NCBI RefSeq assembly: GCF_001428255.1
Contig: NZ_LMRW01000006.1
Location: 1-64,000, forward strand
Origin: Agromyces sp. Soil535
GTDB lineage: Bacteria; Actinomycetota; Actinomycetes; Actinomycetales; Microbacteriaceae
DNA length: 64,000 nucleotides
Reading direction: 5' to 3'
In this document: positions 16,032 through 25,185 of the stretch, piece by piece
How the letters are laid out: every line of letters starts with the position of its first letter
Numbering within the stretch: position 1 is the stretch's first letter
Notes under the pieces: generated by a model
What the model was told of the DNA's origin: nothing
The model's input: only the letters and a program-made list of their open reading frames with translations
Database searches by the model: none
Position numbers and translations under genes: made by a program

Positions 16032-17321
16032 ATGAACGCCAAGCCCCGCAACCGCCTCGTCATCGTCAATCGCGCCGACCCCGTGATCTGCGGGCACTCG
16101 GTCGAGGGCCGCAACCTCGCGGAGGCCGCCCTCGAACGCGGTTTCGACGAGGTGCGCATCGTCACGTGGCGGATCGAACGCCTCCAGGCCACCGGCCTCC
16201 CGCTGAAGCCGCTCGATCGCATGCTGCCATACAGCCCGGGCATCATCGTCGAGCGACCCGAGCCGGTCGGCGACTACAAGGTGCCCGACGGCCGCTACCT
16301 CGCGGGTATCACCGGCCGACTGGTAGAGCTGTTCACCGACGGCGTGCCCACCGTGTGCCTCTCGCTCTACCTGAGCCCCCACACGGTCGCCGTCACCGAT
16401 GCCGTGCGCGCCGCGTGGAGCACGGGCCTGCCGGTGAAGGTCACCACGATCGCCGAGGCCGTAGGGTCGGATGTCACGAACGTCGTGCGCTCGTGCGTCG
16501 ACGAGGGGCGCTTCGGCGCGGCGGCGCACATCCTCTCGAGCTACCTCGCGCAGGACCACTGCGTCGCCGTGTCGGAGTACACCCGCGACCTCATCGTCGC
16601 GTCGGCGGCCGAGGTCGACGCGTTCCACGGCACCCGCTTCGCGGAGCAGTGCCGCGAGCGCATCCGCATCTCGTACCCGGCGATCGACACATCGCAGTAC
16701 CTCGACCTCGACCCCGCCCTCGTCGACGGCGTGCTCGCCGCCCGCGGCCTGGAGCGCGACGGCTACGTGCTGTTCCTCTCGCGCCTCACGAAGGCGAAGG
16801 GCGTCGACGACCTCATCGCCGGCTTCGAGCGCACGCCCGCGAACCAGCGCCTGCACCTCGTGATCGCAGGGCGCGGGCCCGAGGCCGAGGCGCTGCGGGA
16901 GCTCGCCGCCGCGTCGCCGCTCGCCGACCGCATCGTGTTCCTCGATGACGTCGACGACGCAGAGAAGCCCTACCTGATGGCCGGATGCGCCGCCTACGTG
17001 CTGCCCAGCAAGCCACGGCCCGAGTTCGTCGAGACCTTCGGCATCGCCCTCGCCGAGCAGATGCTCGCGGGCGGCGGTGCGGTGATCACCACGGACACGG
17101 GCGGCATCGGCGAGGCCGTGGGCGAGCACGCGATCATCGTGCCGGTCGACGACCCCGACGCCATCGCGGCCGCGATCGACGCGGCGCTCGCGCTCGCGCC
17201 CGAGGAGCGCGCCGCCCGTGCCGAGCGCGCTCGCGCCTACGCTCTGCAGTTCGACCGCGGCGTGGTGTTCGAGCGGCTCTTCGACGGGGCGGGAGTGATG
17301 CCGGCGCGCACCCCGGCGTGA
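16032..17321 (+). CDS. glycosyltransferase family 4 protein
   Basis: The 429-residue GT-B fold enzyme has the donor-binding half in its C-terminus: YVLFLSRLTKAKGVDDLI, LVIAGRGPE and the EX7E motif inside EFVETFGIALAEQM, then TDTGGIGEAVG. It should transfer a nucleotide-activated sugar. The N-terminal half, beginning NRLVIVNRADPVICGHSVEG, is distinctive and keeps the acceptor unknown. CGAAGGA lies just before ATG 16032. It pairs with the GH92 gene upstream and a broken acyltransferase gene downstream, suggesting a glycan modification locus. Confidence 0.85.
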   Translation: MNAKPRNRLVIVNRADPVICGHSVEGRNLAEAALERGFDEVRIVTWRIERLQATGLPLKPLDRMLPYSPGIIVERPEPVGDYKVPDGRYLAGITGRLVELFTDGVPTVCLSLYLSPHTVAVTDAVRAAWSTGLPVKVTTIAEAVGSDVTNVVRSCVDEGRFGAAAHILSSYLAQDHCVAVSEYTRDLIVASAAEVDAFHGTRFAEQCRERIRISYPAIDTSQYLDLDPALVDGVLAARGLERDGYVLFLSRLTKAKGVDDLIAGFERTPANQRLHLVIAGRGPEAEALRELAAASPLADRIVFLDDVDDAEKPYLMAGCAAYVLPSKPRPEFVETFGIALAEQMLAGGGAVITTDTGGIGEAVGEHAIIVPVDDPDAIAAAIDAALALAPEERAARAERARAYALQFDRGVVFERLFDGAGVMPARTPA

Positions 17322-17366
17322 CCTTCGCCCCTGCTCGCGGGCGGCAGGAAGCCGCAGTCTGAGGAC

Positions 17367-18555
17367 ATGACTTCTCGGGGTGGGGCTCCCGATCGCGGTG
17401 GAATGCGCGGTGCCGCGATCACGCGGTGGGCGTCGACTCGTCACGTCTACGTGGACAACCTCAAGGTCATCCTGATCGCCCTCGTGATCGTCGGCCACGC
17501 CATCATCGGATACACGGAGTTCGACGCCTGGTCGTACGCCGATGTTCGAGAGGTGACGCTTGCGCCGGTGACGGCGATCGTCCTGTTCGTGCTGGGAGCG
17601 CCGTTCGGACTGCTGGTGATCCCGCTGCTGTTCCTCGTCGCCGGACTGCTGACCCCGCCGTCGGTGGAGCGCAAGGGCACTGGTCGCTTCGTCGGTGACC
17701 GCCTGCTGCGCCTGGGTGTGCCGTTCATCGTGTTCGCGCTGCTCATCTGGCCGCTCCTGGAGTACGCGCTGTTCCTCTGACTGGGGAATGCCCCCGATCT
17801 CTGGACCTACCTTCGCGCCGAGCCAACGCTGGACACGGGCGTGCTCTGGTTCGTCGGTGCACTGCTCGTCTTCTCCCTCGCCTACGGAGGCTGGGTCGGG
17901 CTGCGGCGGGGTCGCGCTGGGCGGCGCCCGCCCGGCGAGGTCCACGTCGGCCAGCTGCTGGGGCTCGCCGGCGCGGTGGCCGTTGCCACGTTCCTCCTTC
18001 GCCTGGTGGTCCCGTTCGAAGGCGACAACTGGTTCGTCGATGTGAACCTGTGGCAGTGGCCCGCGTGCGCGGCACTGTTCGGCTTGGGCGTCGTCGCCTC
18101 CCGGAAGGACTGGCTCACGGCCGTTCCCGACCGGCTTCGCAGGCAGGCCCGTGCGGTGACACTGACGGCGGTCGGTGCGGCGGCCCTCCTCGCACTGGTA
18201 GTGGCCGGCTTGGGCGTCGACCCGAACAGCTCTGGGGCGGATGGCACTGGCCCGCGTTCGCGTTCGCAGCCGGCGAGAGCACGCTCTCCGTGTTCGGACC
18301 GGTGTGGCTGCTCGGGGTGGCGCAGCGGCGTCTCGATCGACCGCTCCGCTGGGCCGGCCCCGCCGTCAGGCGAAGCGCCTACGGCGCGTTCCTCCTGCAG
18401 GGTCCCGTCCTGATCGGGCTCGCCCTCGCCCTTCGTCCGGTGCCGTTCCCGGCCGAGGTCAAGTCGCTCCTCGTGGCCGTCGGTGGTGTCGCAGGCTCGT
18501 TCGCCCTCGCCTGCTCCTCATCGAGCGGGTGCCCGGGGTGGCGCGCATCCTGTGA
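17367..18555 (+). pseudogene. acyltransferase family 3 membrane protein, broken
   Basis: The product would be a multi-span acyltransferase of the OafA/YrhL type: YVDNLKVILIALVIVGHAIIG is the usual first helix with the catalytic His, and RFVGDRLLRLGVPFIVF follows. A TGA at 17778-17780 interrupts the frame, which then continues unchanged (LGNAPDLWTYLRAEP). A frameshift near 18230 moves to the frame reading WGGWHWPAFAFAAGES, and another near 18515 leads to LLLIERVPGVARIL and the true stop at 18553-18555. The TGA probably replaced a TGG Trp codon. Three lesions indicate an inactive gene, unless they are assembly errors. Confidence 0.82.
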
Positions 18556-18671
18556 TGCACCGCCCGCCCCTGCCGCGCCCTCTCGACCGCACGTATGCTG
18601 AGGGCGACCGCGCGCCGGCGCGGCCGCCGGCGCGTCACGGCACCGGCATCCGCGCCAGATAGGGGCACCTC

Positions 18672-19337
18672 ATGCCGACCACGATCGCCGTCACCGGCCG
18701 CGCCGACGAGCGCATCGCGCCCGAGCTCGCAGCGGTCACGCTCTCGGTGGGCGGCTCGGGTGCCGGGCGCGACGACGTGTACGCACGCACGAGCGCGGCG
18801 CACGAGCGCCTGCTCGCCGAGGTGCGCGCGCTCGAGGCATCCGGTGCCCTCGACACCTGGTCGGCGGGCCAGCTCCGCGTCTGGTCCTACCGCCCGTGGA
18901 ACACCGAGGGCAAGCAACTGCCCGTCGTGCACCAGGCGAGCGCCGACGTCGAGGTGGTGTTCAGCGACCTCGCTCGGCTCGGCGAATGGATCGGCGACGC
19001 CGCGACCGGCGATGAGCTCACCGTCGGCGGCATCGACTGGCGGCTGACGGATGCCACGCGCCGACGCGTGCAGGAGACGGCGCAGCGCGCGGCCGTCGCC
19101 GACGCCGTCGCGAAGGCGGAGGTATACGCCTCCGCGCTCGGCCTCGGCGTGCCGACGCCCGTCGAGCTCGCGGACCACGGGATGCTCAGCGCGCAGCCGC
19201 TCCCTGTCGCGCCCAAGGCGATGATGATGCGGGCGGCGGCCGACATGGGCGGCGGCGCGCCCGCGACGGAGTTCGCGCCTGCGGAGCTCGTGATTGAGGC
19301 ATCCGTCGATGCCCGCTTCACGGCCGAGCCCGCCTGA
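18672..19337 (+). CDS. SIMPL domain (DUF541) protein
   Basis: This 221-residue protein matches the SIMPL/DUF541 family (ITVTGRADERIAPELAAVTLSV at the start, split over residues 4-25; RRVQETAQRAAVADAVAKAE in the second half; PAELVIEASVDARF at the end). Most family members are periplasmic or membrane-linked and of uncertain function. This one lacks a signal peptide, so it should be cytoplasmic. It stands alone, convergent with a phosphatase gene. Confidence 0.8.
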   Translation: MPTTIAVTGRADERIAPELAAVTLSVGGSGAGRDDVYARTSAAHERLLAEVRALEASGALDTWSAGQLRVWSYRPWNTEGKQLPVVHQASADVEVVFSDLARLGEWIGDAATGDELTVGGIDWRLTDATRRRVQETAQRAAVADAVAKAEVYASALGLGVPTPVELADHGMLSAQPLPVAPKAMMMRAAADMGGGAPATEFAPAELVIEASVDARFTAEPA

Positions 19338-19364
19338 CGCAGGCAACGTCGACCGGGCGGGCGA

Positions 19365-20105
19365 TCAGGCGTCGGGATCGATAAGCAGCCGCTCGAGCGC
19401 AGCGAGGTCGTGCAGTCCGAGGCCGGACGCGAGCAGGTAGTCGCGCGTCGAGCCGTGCGCGCGCTCGACCGTGTCGAGCGCGCCCTCGATGGCCTCGCGC
19501 GGGCTGCCGCCCATGAGGATCCGGAGCTCGGGGGTGTCGGGGATGCCGTAGCGGCCGATGAGCCTCACCATCTCCTCGAGCCACTCGCCTGCGAGGTTCG
19601 CCTCGGTGCGCGCGTAGTCCTCGATGACGGCCTCGCGGTCGACGCCGGCCGCCAGCAGGGCGAGGGCGACCACGATGCCCGTGCGATCCTTGCCGGCGGT
19701 GCAGTGGACCACCACCGAGCGCTCCCCCGCGCTCGCGATCTCGCGCAGGGCGCTCACGACCACCGACGCGTGCTGGGTGACGATGCGCTCGTAGAGCGCG
19801 TCGAGCGAGATGCCACCCGAGCCCTGCGAGGCGCCCGATCCCTCGAAGACGGGCAACCGCAGCACCTCGACGTCGAGCCCCTCGAGGTCGTCGGGCATGA
19901 GCCGGGCCTCGTTCTCGTCGCGCAGGTCGATGACGATGCCGACCCCGAGTGCGCGCAGTTCCGCACGGCCGGCCTCGCCGATGCGGTGGAGGCCGTCGGA
20001 GCGGTAGAGCACCCCGTCGCGCACCGTGCCGTTCCGGGCCGGCATTCCGCCGACGTCGCGGAAGTTGTAGGTCCCGGGGACCGGGATGCGGGTGGAGGTC
20101 TCCAT
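19365..20105 (-). CDS. tyrosine-protein phosphatase, DSP-like (Y_phosphatase3)
   Basis: The 246-residue protein carries the active-site loop HCTAGKDRTG at residues 134-143 with nucleophile C135, and the N-terminal TYNFRDVGG that marks bacterial MptpB/IphP-like phosphatases. IVIDLRDENEARL supplies the typical DLR segment. It could act on phosphotyrosine or phosphoinositides. ATG 20105 is preceded by TAGGCT (20118-20113) with seven bases between, so the message is probably leaderless; the longer open frame upstream lacks similarity. Confidence 0.85.
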   Translation of the reverse strand: METSTRIPVPGTYNFRDVGGMPARNGTVRDGVLYRSDGLHRIGEAGRAELRALGVGIVIDLRDENEARLMPDDLEGLDVEVLRLPVFEGSGASQGSGGISLDALYERIVTQHASVVVSALREIASAGERSVVVHCTAGKDRTGIVVALALLAAGVDREAVIEDYARTEANLAGEWLEEMVRLIGRYGIPDTPELRILMGGSPREAIEGALDTVERAHGSTRDYLLASGLGLHDLAALERLLIDPDA

Positions 20106-20193
20106 CGCGATGAGCCTACCCCGCGGTTCCGACGTGGCGGCTGGGAGGCGGCCCCGAACGCTGGGGCCCTCGAGCGGCCCCCGCGGCATCCGC

Positions 20194-20670
20194 TTAGTCA
20201 CCGAGGTTGCGCCGGCTGGCCATCGCGCGGTCGGCCTCGCGCTTGTCCTGCCGCTCGCGCAGGGCCTGGCGCTTGTCGTACTCGCGCTTGCCCTTCGCGA
20301 CCGCGATCTCCACCTTCGCCCGCCCGTCGGCGAAGTAGATCTGCAGGGGGACGATCGTGTAGCCGCCCTCCTGCGTCTTGTGGCTGATCTTCACGATCTC
20401 GTGCTTGTGCAGCAGGAGCTTGCGCTTGCGCCTCGGCGCGTGGTTGTTCCACGTGCCCTCGGTGTACTGGGGGATGTGCACCGCGTCGAGCCACATCTCA
20501 CCGCCGTCGATGAACGCGTAGCCGTCGACGAGCGAGGCGCGACCCTCGCGCAGCGACTTCACCTCGGTGCCCGTGAGCACGATGCCCGCCTCGTAGGTGT
20601 CCTCGATCAGGTAGTCGTGGCGCGCCTTGCGGTTGGTCGCGACGACCTTCTGACCGCGTTCCCTGGGCAC
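20194..20670 (-). CDS. smpB: SsrA-binding protein
   Basis: The 158-residue protein is Smp[50 protein letters not shown] and the basic tail [19 protein letters not shown]. It binds tmRNA and places it in stalled ribosomes. GTG 20670 follows GAAGGAG at a six-base distance. It ends the prfB-ftsE-ftsX-smpB group on the minus strand, 69 bases after ftsX. Confidence 0.95.
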   Translation of the reverse strand: MPRERGQKVVATNRKARHDYLIEDTYEAGIVLTGTEVKSLREGRASLVDGYAFIDGGEMWLDAVHIPQYTEGTWNNHAPRRKRKLLLHKHEIVKISHKTQEGGYTIVPLQIYFADGRAKVEIAVAKGKREYDKRQALRERQDKREADRAMASRRNLGD

Positions 20671-20739
20671 GGCTGGCTCCTTCGAATCGAGTGAACGGAT
20701 GCCCCGGAGCATCCGGAGCAGCCTTTCACTCTAGCCGAT

Positions 20740-21651
20740 TCAGACCTTCAGGTACCGCCCGATGGCGATGCCTGCAGAGATCGCCGCGAGCAGCACGCCC
20801 ACCGCGACGAGCACCGGAACGACGATGAGCGCGTCGGTGAGGTCGACGAACGTGAACGACAGGCTCTCGGCGAGGTAGCCCTGCACGAAGAACTGCACGA
20901 TCGCGATCACGGCCGCACCGGCAAGCAGCGACCCGATGAGCCCGGCGAACACGCCCTCCAGCACGAACGGCGTCTGGATGAACCGGTTGGACGCCCCGAC
21001 CAGGCGCATGATGCCGAGCTCGCGCCGGCGCGAGAACGCCGACAATCGGATCGTCGTCGCGATGAGCAGGGCCGCGGCCACGAGCATGATCGCCGCGATC
21101 GCGATGGCCGTGTAGCTCGCCGCGTTCAGCACATCGAAGATCTGGTCGAGGTAGCGACGCTGGTCGACGACCTGCTCCACACCCGCGAGCCCAGCGAGGC
21201 TCTCGACGATCACGGCAGCCTGCGAGGGTTCCACGAGGTTCACCCAGAACGTCTCGTTGAGCACCTCGGGCGTCACGTAGTCGGCCGCGGGTGTGCCCTC
21301 GAACTGCTCCTGGAAGTTCGCGTACGCCTGCTCGTGGTCCTCGAAGTAGAACTCGTCGATGAACGGCGCGAGCGTATCGGAGTCGAGCTGCGCCTCGACG
21401 GCCGCCTTCTGCTCCTCGGTGGCCTCGCCGTCGGTGCAGCCCGCCGCCGTCGACACCGAGGTGCAGAGGTACACGGCCACCTGGGCGCGGTCGTACCAGT
21501 AGTTCTTCATCTGCGCGATCTGCAACTGCAGCAGCGCCGCGGTACCGACGAAGGTCAGCGAGATGAACGTTACGAGCACGACCGAGACGACCATCGAGGC
21601 GTTGCGGCGCAAGCCGTTCGCGGCCTCGGAGAGGACGAGTCCGAACCTCAT
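20740..21651 (-). CDS. ftsX: cell division protein FtsX
   Basis: The 303-residue permease-like protein has a first membrane helix at about residues 20-42, a long extracytoplasmic domain with the Cys pair [10 protein letters not shown], and three C-terminal helices. [20 protein letters not shown], the intracellular loop that contacts FtsE, is at about residues 208-227. FtsEX couples ATP hydrolysis to activation of cell-wall hydrolases at the septum. The ATG overlaps the ftsE stop by 4 bases. Confidence 0.95.
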   Translation of the reverse strand: MRFGLVLSEAANGLRRNASMVVSVVLVTFISLTFVGTAALLQLQIAQMKNYWYDRAQVAVYLCTSVSTAAGCTDGEATEEQKAAVEAQLDSDTLAPFIDEFYFEDHEQAYANFQEQFEGTPAADYVTPEVLNETFWVNLVEPSQAAVIVESLAGLAGVEQVVDQRRYLDQIFDVLNAASYTAIAIAAIMLVAAALLIATTIRLSAFSRRRELGIMRLVGASNRFIQTPFVLEGVFAGLIGSLLAGAAVIAIVQFFVQGYLAESLSFTFVDLTDALIVVPVLVAVGVLLAAISAGIAIGRYLKV

Positions 21652-22979
21652 CGCGTCGGACCCACTTCCTGTTGGTCGTCGCCTTCTCGCGGTCCGCCCG
21701 GCGCCCGCAGTCCCAGCCGCTCGGCCAGCGTCAGGTGCTCGGATGCTCCGCTGTCGGGCGTCGCGGCCTGCGAGTCGCCTTCCGACTCCGCGGCGGGGTC
21801 GTCACCGCCGCCGGCGGGCGCGACCGGCACCGACGCGGTGGCGGCCGCGGTGATCGCCGCCGCGGCATCCGTCACCTCGTCTCGCTCCTCGGGCTCGACA
21901 TAGAGCGGCTGCTTCTCCTCCATGACCTTCTTGCCGACCTTCGGGGCGGCGGCCTTCACGGTCCTTGCCGCCGCCTTCGTGGCCGGAGCCTCCGTGGCCG
22001 TTGACTTCGCGGCCGGAGCCTTCGCGGCCGGCGCCTTCGCGGCCGGCGCCCTCGTGGCCGGCGCCTTCGCGGCCGGCGCCTTCGCGGCCGGCGCATTCGT
22101 TGCCGGCGCCTTCGCAGCCGGCGCCCTCGTGGCCGGCGCCTTCGTGGTTCTCGGCTTCGCCGGCTTCGCCGACGCCGCGGCGACCGCCGCGATCACGGCC
22201 GACGCGTCCTCCTCGGCGGCGATCTCAGTGGGCACCGGCGCCGCCACGATCGCTGGTGTCTCCTCGACGGCGAGGGCCGCGTCGACGTCGGCGAGCGCGG
22301 CGCCGTAGCCCGCGCCTCGCTCGTCGCGCACGACCTCGCCAGCGGAGAGCTCGATCACCCTGCGCTGCATCTGGTCGACGATGCCCGCCTCGTGGGTGGC
22401 CATGATCACCGTCGTACCGCTGGCGTTGATGCGTTCGAGGAGCGTCATGATGCCGGCGCTCGTGACGGGGTCGAGGTTGCCCGTGGGCTCGTCGGCGAGA
22501 AGGATCTGCGGCTTGTTCACGATGGCGCGGGCGATGGCCACACGCTGCTGCTCGCCGCCCGAGAGCTCATGCGGCATCCGCTTGCCCTTGCCGTCCAGGC
22601 CGACGAGTTTCAGGGTCTCGGGCACCGCTGACTGGATGAAGCCGCGTGACTTGCCGATGACCCGCAGGGTGAACGCCACGTTCTCGTAGACGTTCTTGTT
22701 GGGCAGTAGCCGGAAGTCCTGGAACACGACGCCGAGGTCGCGCCGGAAGTACGGCACCTTGCGGCTCGAGATCGACCCCAGGTCCTGCCCGAGCACGTGG
22801 ATCTTGCCCCTGGAGGGCTTCTCCTCCTTGAGGATCAGCCGGAGGAAGCTCGACTTGCCGGAGCCGGAGGCGCCGACGAGGAAGACGAACTCGCCGCGGA
22901 GGATCTCCACCCCGACGTCGTCCAGGGCGGGCCTCGACTGTCCCGGGTAGGTCTTGGTGACGGAGTCGAATCGGATCAT
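21648..22979 (-). CDS. ftsE: cell division ATP-binding protein FtsE with long repeat tail
   Basis: Residues 1-220 form a standard FtsE ATPase: Walker A GASGSGKS (36-43), Q-loop in [10 protein letters not shown], signature LSGGEQQR (139-146), Walker B ILLADE (159-164). The protein is 443 residues, about twice the usual length. The extra part is an Ala-rich linker, then about twelve five-residue repeats of the [10 protein letters not shown] type at about residues 277-337, then an acidic segment and an end [14 protein letters not shown]. The tail resembles lysine-rich histone H1-like sequences, suggesting nucleic-acid or envelope binding. This is inference. It is translationally coupled to ftsX. 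Confidence 0.93.
   Translation of the reverse strand: MIRFDSVTKTYPGQSRPALDDVGVEILRGEFVFLVGASGSGKSSFLRLILKEEKPSRGKIHVLGQDLGSISSRKVPYFRRDLGVVFQDFRLLPNKNVYENVAFTLRVIGKSRGFIQSAVPETLKLVGLDGKGKRMPHELSGGEQQRVAIARAIVNKPQILLADEPTGNLDPVTSAGIMTLLERINASGTTVIMATHEAGIVDQMQRRVIELSAGEVVRDERGAGYGAALADVDAALAVEETPAIVAAPVPTEIAAEEDASAVIAAVAAASAKPAKPRTTKAPATRAPAAKAPATNAPAAKAPAAKAPATRAPAAKAPAAKAPAAKSTATEAPATKAAARTVKAAAPKVGKKVMEEKQPLYVEPEERDEVTDAAAAITAAATASVPVAPAGGGDDPAAESEGDSQAATPDSGASEHLTLAERLGLRAPGGPREGDDQQEVGPTR
21971..22150. repeat. 15-bp tandem repeats inside ftsE
   Basis: About twelve copies of a 15-bp unit, consensus GCCTTCGCGGCCGGC on the plus strand, encode the Ala-Pro-Ala-Lys repeats of the FtsE tail. 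Copies differ at few positions. Copy number is likely to vary between strains by slippage or recombination. Confidence 0.88.
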
Positions 22980-23142
22980 GTCGGATCGAGCCTAAGCAAC
23001 GCGCCGTCGATCGGACCAGCGACTCGCCCCAACTCACAGGATGCGCCTCGCGCCGGAGGTGCACGCCGACCGTGACCGCGTGCGGATCGCGCGCCGCATC
23101 CGTAGGTTGGATACCGGAACCGAACACGAGGCGGGAGGCGTG

Positions 23143-23892
23143 ATGACCGTTCCCTTCATCGGCATCGTCGCCGACCGCAAGTCCGCGAGCTCCGGCGCAT
23201 GGGTGGACATCCCCACCGACGGGCTCCCCCACGCCTACGTAGCCGCGATCCAGGAGGCGGGCGGCGGGCCGCTGCTGTTCCCGAGCCTCGACGTGCACGT
23301 GGACGACCCGCAGCGCCTGCTCGACCTCGTCGACGGCCTGTTCCTCCCAGGCGGGCGCGACCTCGATGCCACGCTGTACGGGAGCGAGGCGCATCCGACG
23401 AACGACGCGCCGCTTCGGGTGCGCGACGAGCTCGAGATCGCCCTCACACAACTCGCCCGCGAGCGCGCGATGCCCGTGCTCGGCGCCTGCCGGGGAATGC
23501 AGGTGATCAACGTGGCCCTCGGCGGCACGCTCGAGCAGCACCTCGGCGATCGCCTCGACCTCACGCCGCATCGCGAGGAGTACGGCACGCACACGTCGCA
23601 CCCGGTTGCGATCGAGCCGGGCACGCTGCTGAGCGACATCACGCACGAGGCCGAGTTCGACATCTCGTCGCACCATCACCAGGGCGTCGACCGGCTCGGC
23701 GAGGGGCTCGTCGCCGCCGCGCGAGCGCCCGACGGCGTCATCGAGGCCATCGAGGCCGTCGACGGCGCCTTCTGCCTCGGCGTGCAGTGGCACCCCGAGG
23801 AGCGGCTCGACCCCGAGGGCATCGCACTCATCCGCGCGTTCGTCGCGGCTGCGCGCACGAGGGCGCGGGCGAAGTTCGCCGTGCGGTCGTGA
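23143..23892 (+). CDS. gamma-glutamyl-gamma-aminobutyrate hydrolase family (PuuD-like)
   Basis: The 249-residue class I glutamine amidotransferase-like hydrolase has the nucleophile C116 in PVLGACRGMQVINVALGG, the oxyanion segment LFLPGGRDLD and the catalytic His-Glu in VQWHPE. PuuD enzymes cleave gamma-glutamyl-GABA in putrescine breakdown; related proteins act on other gamma-glutamyl amides. No puu genes are near. GGGAGG precedes ATG 23143. It is on the opposite strand, wedged between prfB and ftsE, genes that are usually adjacent. Confidence 0.83.
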   Translation: MTVPFIGIVADRKSASSGAWVDIPTDGLPHAYVAAIQEAGGGPLLFPSLDVHVDDPQRLLDLVDGLFLPGGRDLDATLYGSEAHPTNDAPLRVRDELEIALTQLARERAMPVLGACRGMQVINVALGGTLEQHLGDRLDLTPHREEYGTHTSHPVAIEPGTLLSDITHEAEFDISSHHHQGVDRLGEGLVAAARAPDGVIEAIEAVDGAFCLGVQWHPEERLDPEGIALIRAFVAAARTRARAKFAVRS

Positions 23893-23917
23893 GGCTGCGC
23901 GATCCTCGACGGTCGAG

Positions 23918-25027
23918 CTAGTCCTCGGTCTTGCGCTTGCGCCACTTGATGCCGGCGGCGATGAACCCGTCGAGGTCGCCGTCGAACACCGCCGAGGGGT
24001 TGTTGACCTCGAAGTCGGTGCGGAGGTCTTTCACCATCTGGTACGGCGCAAGCACGTACGAGCGCATCTGGTCGCCCCAGCTCGCGGTGATGGTGCCCGC
24101 GAGCTCCTTCTTCTGGGCGGCCTCCTGCTCCTTCTGCAGCAGAAGCAGTCGTGACTGGAGCACGCGCATGGCCGCGGCGCGGTTCTGGATCTGCGACTTC
24201 TCGTTCTGCATCGACACGACCGTGCCCGTGGGCAGGTGGGTGATGCGCACGGCGGAGTCCGTCGTGTTGACCGACTGTCCGCCGGGGCCGCTCGAGCGGA
24301 ACACGTCGACGCGGATGTCGTTCTCGGGGATGTCGATCTCCTCGGTCTCCTCCATGAGGGGGATGACCTCGACGGCCGCGAAACTCGTCTGCCGCTTGCC
24401 GGCCGCGCCGAAGGGGCTCATCCGCACGAGACGGTGCGTGCCGGCCTCGACGCTCAGGGTTCCGAATGCATAGGGCGAGTCGATCTCGAACGTGGCGGAC
24501 TTGATGCCCGCCTCCTCGGCGTAGCTCGTGTCCATGACGGTGGCGGAGTAATTGTGCTTCTCGGCCCAGCGCAGGTACATGCGCATGAGCATCTCGGCGA
24601 AGTCGGCGGCGTCGACGCCGCCTGCACCGGCACGGATGGTGACGACCGCCGGGCGGGGATCCCACTCGCCGTCGAGCAGGGTCTGCACCTCGAGGTCGCC
24701 GATGGTCTTCTGCAGCGCGGCGAGCTCCTCGCGCGCCTCCCCCGCGGTCTCCTCATCGCCCGCTTCGTGCGCGAGCTCGATGAGCACCTCGAGGTCGTCG
24801 AGGCGGGAGTCGATGCTCTTCACCCGCGCGAGTTCGGACTGCCGGTGGCTGAGCGCGCTGGTCACCTTCTGGGCGTTCGCGGTGTCGTCCCACAGGTCGG
24901 GGGCGCCCGCCTGCTCCGAGAGCCGCGCGATGTCGGCCTCTAGGGCGTCGACGTCGACGACGGAACGGATGTCGCGGAAGGTGGAGCGCAGCGCGGCGAT
25001 CTCCTGCGTGAGGTCAAGATCCAACAT
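23918..25027 (-). CDS. prfB: peptide chain release factor 2
   Basis: The 369-residue RF2 has the stop-codon recognition tripeptide SPF at residues 204-206, specific for UGA/UAA, and the catalytic GGQ at 249-251 in [27 protein letters not shown] differs slightly from the common GAGGTEAQDW version. The reading frame is continuous, so there is no programmed frameshift. It is the first gene of the minus-strand ftsEX-smpB group, though separated from ftsE by the puuD-like gene. Confidence 0.95.
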   Translation of the reverse strand: MLDLDLTQEIAALRSTFRDIRSVVDVDALEADIARLSEQAGAPDLWDDTANAQKVTSALSHRQSELARVKSIDSRLDDLEVLIELAHEAGDEETAGEAREELAALQKTIGDLEVQTLLDGEWDPRPAVVTIRAGAGGVDAADFAEMLMRMYLRWAEKHNYSATVMDTSYAEEAGIKSATFEIDSPYAFGTLSVEAGTHRLVRMSPFGAAGKRQTSFAAVEVIPLMEETEEIDIPENDIRVDVFRSSGPGGQSVNTTDSAVRITHLPTGTVVSMQNEKSQIQNRAAAMRVLQSRLLLLQKEQEAAQKKELAGTITASWGDQMRSYVLAPYQMVKDLRTDFEVNNPSAVFDGDLDGFIAAGIKWRKRKTED

Positions 25028-25080
25028 GGCCTCACCAGCCTAGTCGGGCGCGCTGAGAGGCGGGTGCGCGTGCCGGGCGG

Positions 25081-25131
25081 CGCCATCCGTGGGCCAGCGG
25101 CATCCGTGGGCCTGCGGCATCCGTGGGCCCG
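25081..25131. repeat. three tandem 17-bp repeats
   Basis: Three copies of a 17-bp unit, consensus CGGCATCCGTGGGCCTG, lie head to tail at 25081-25097, 25098-25114 and 25115-25131, differing at two positions. They sit in the divergent spacer between prfB and the next gene. Each copy includes the GCATCC hexamer that is abundant throughout the window. Confidence 0.88.
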
Positions 25132-25185
25132 ATGCCCCTATCCCGGACGCGTTCACCGCGGCAGAATCGACGGAGGCAGGTGCAC

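Noticed and set aside
17778..17780. In-frame TGA as a selenocysteine codon
   Set aside because: The acyltransferase family has no selenoproteins, no stem-loop is evident and two frameshifts follow.
15906..17945. 679-codon minus-strand frame
   Set aside because: It runs antisense to the GT4 gene; rich in Arg, Gly, His and Asp with no recognisable domain.
21971..22150. Tandem repeats as a CRISPR array
   Set aside because: The 15-bp units are contiguous, in frame and coding; there are no spacers or cas genes.
23918..25027. Programmed frameshift in prfB
   Set aside because: The frame is continuous from ATG to stop and no early in-frame TGA is present.
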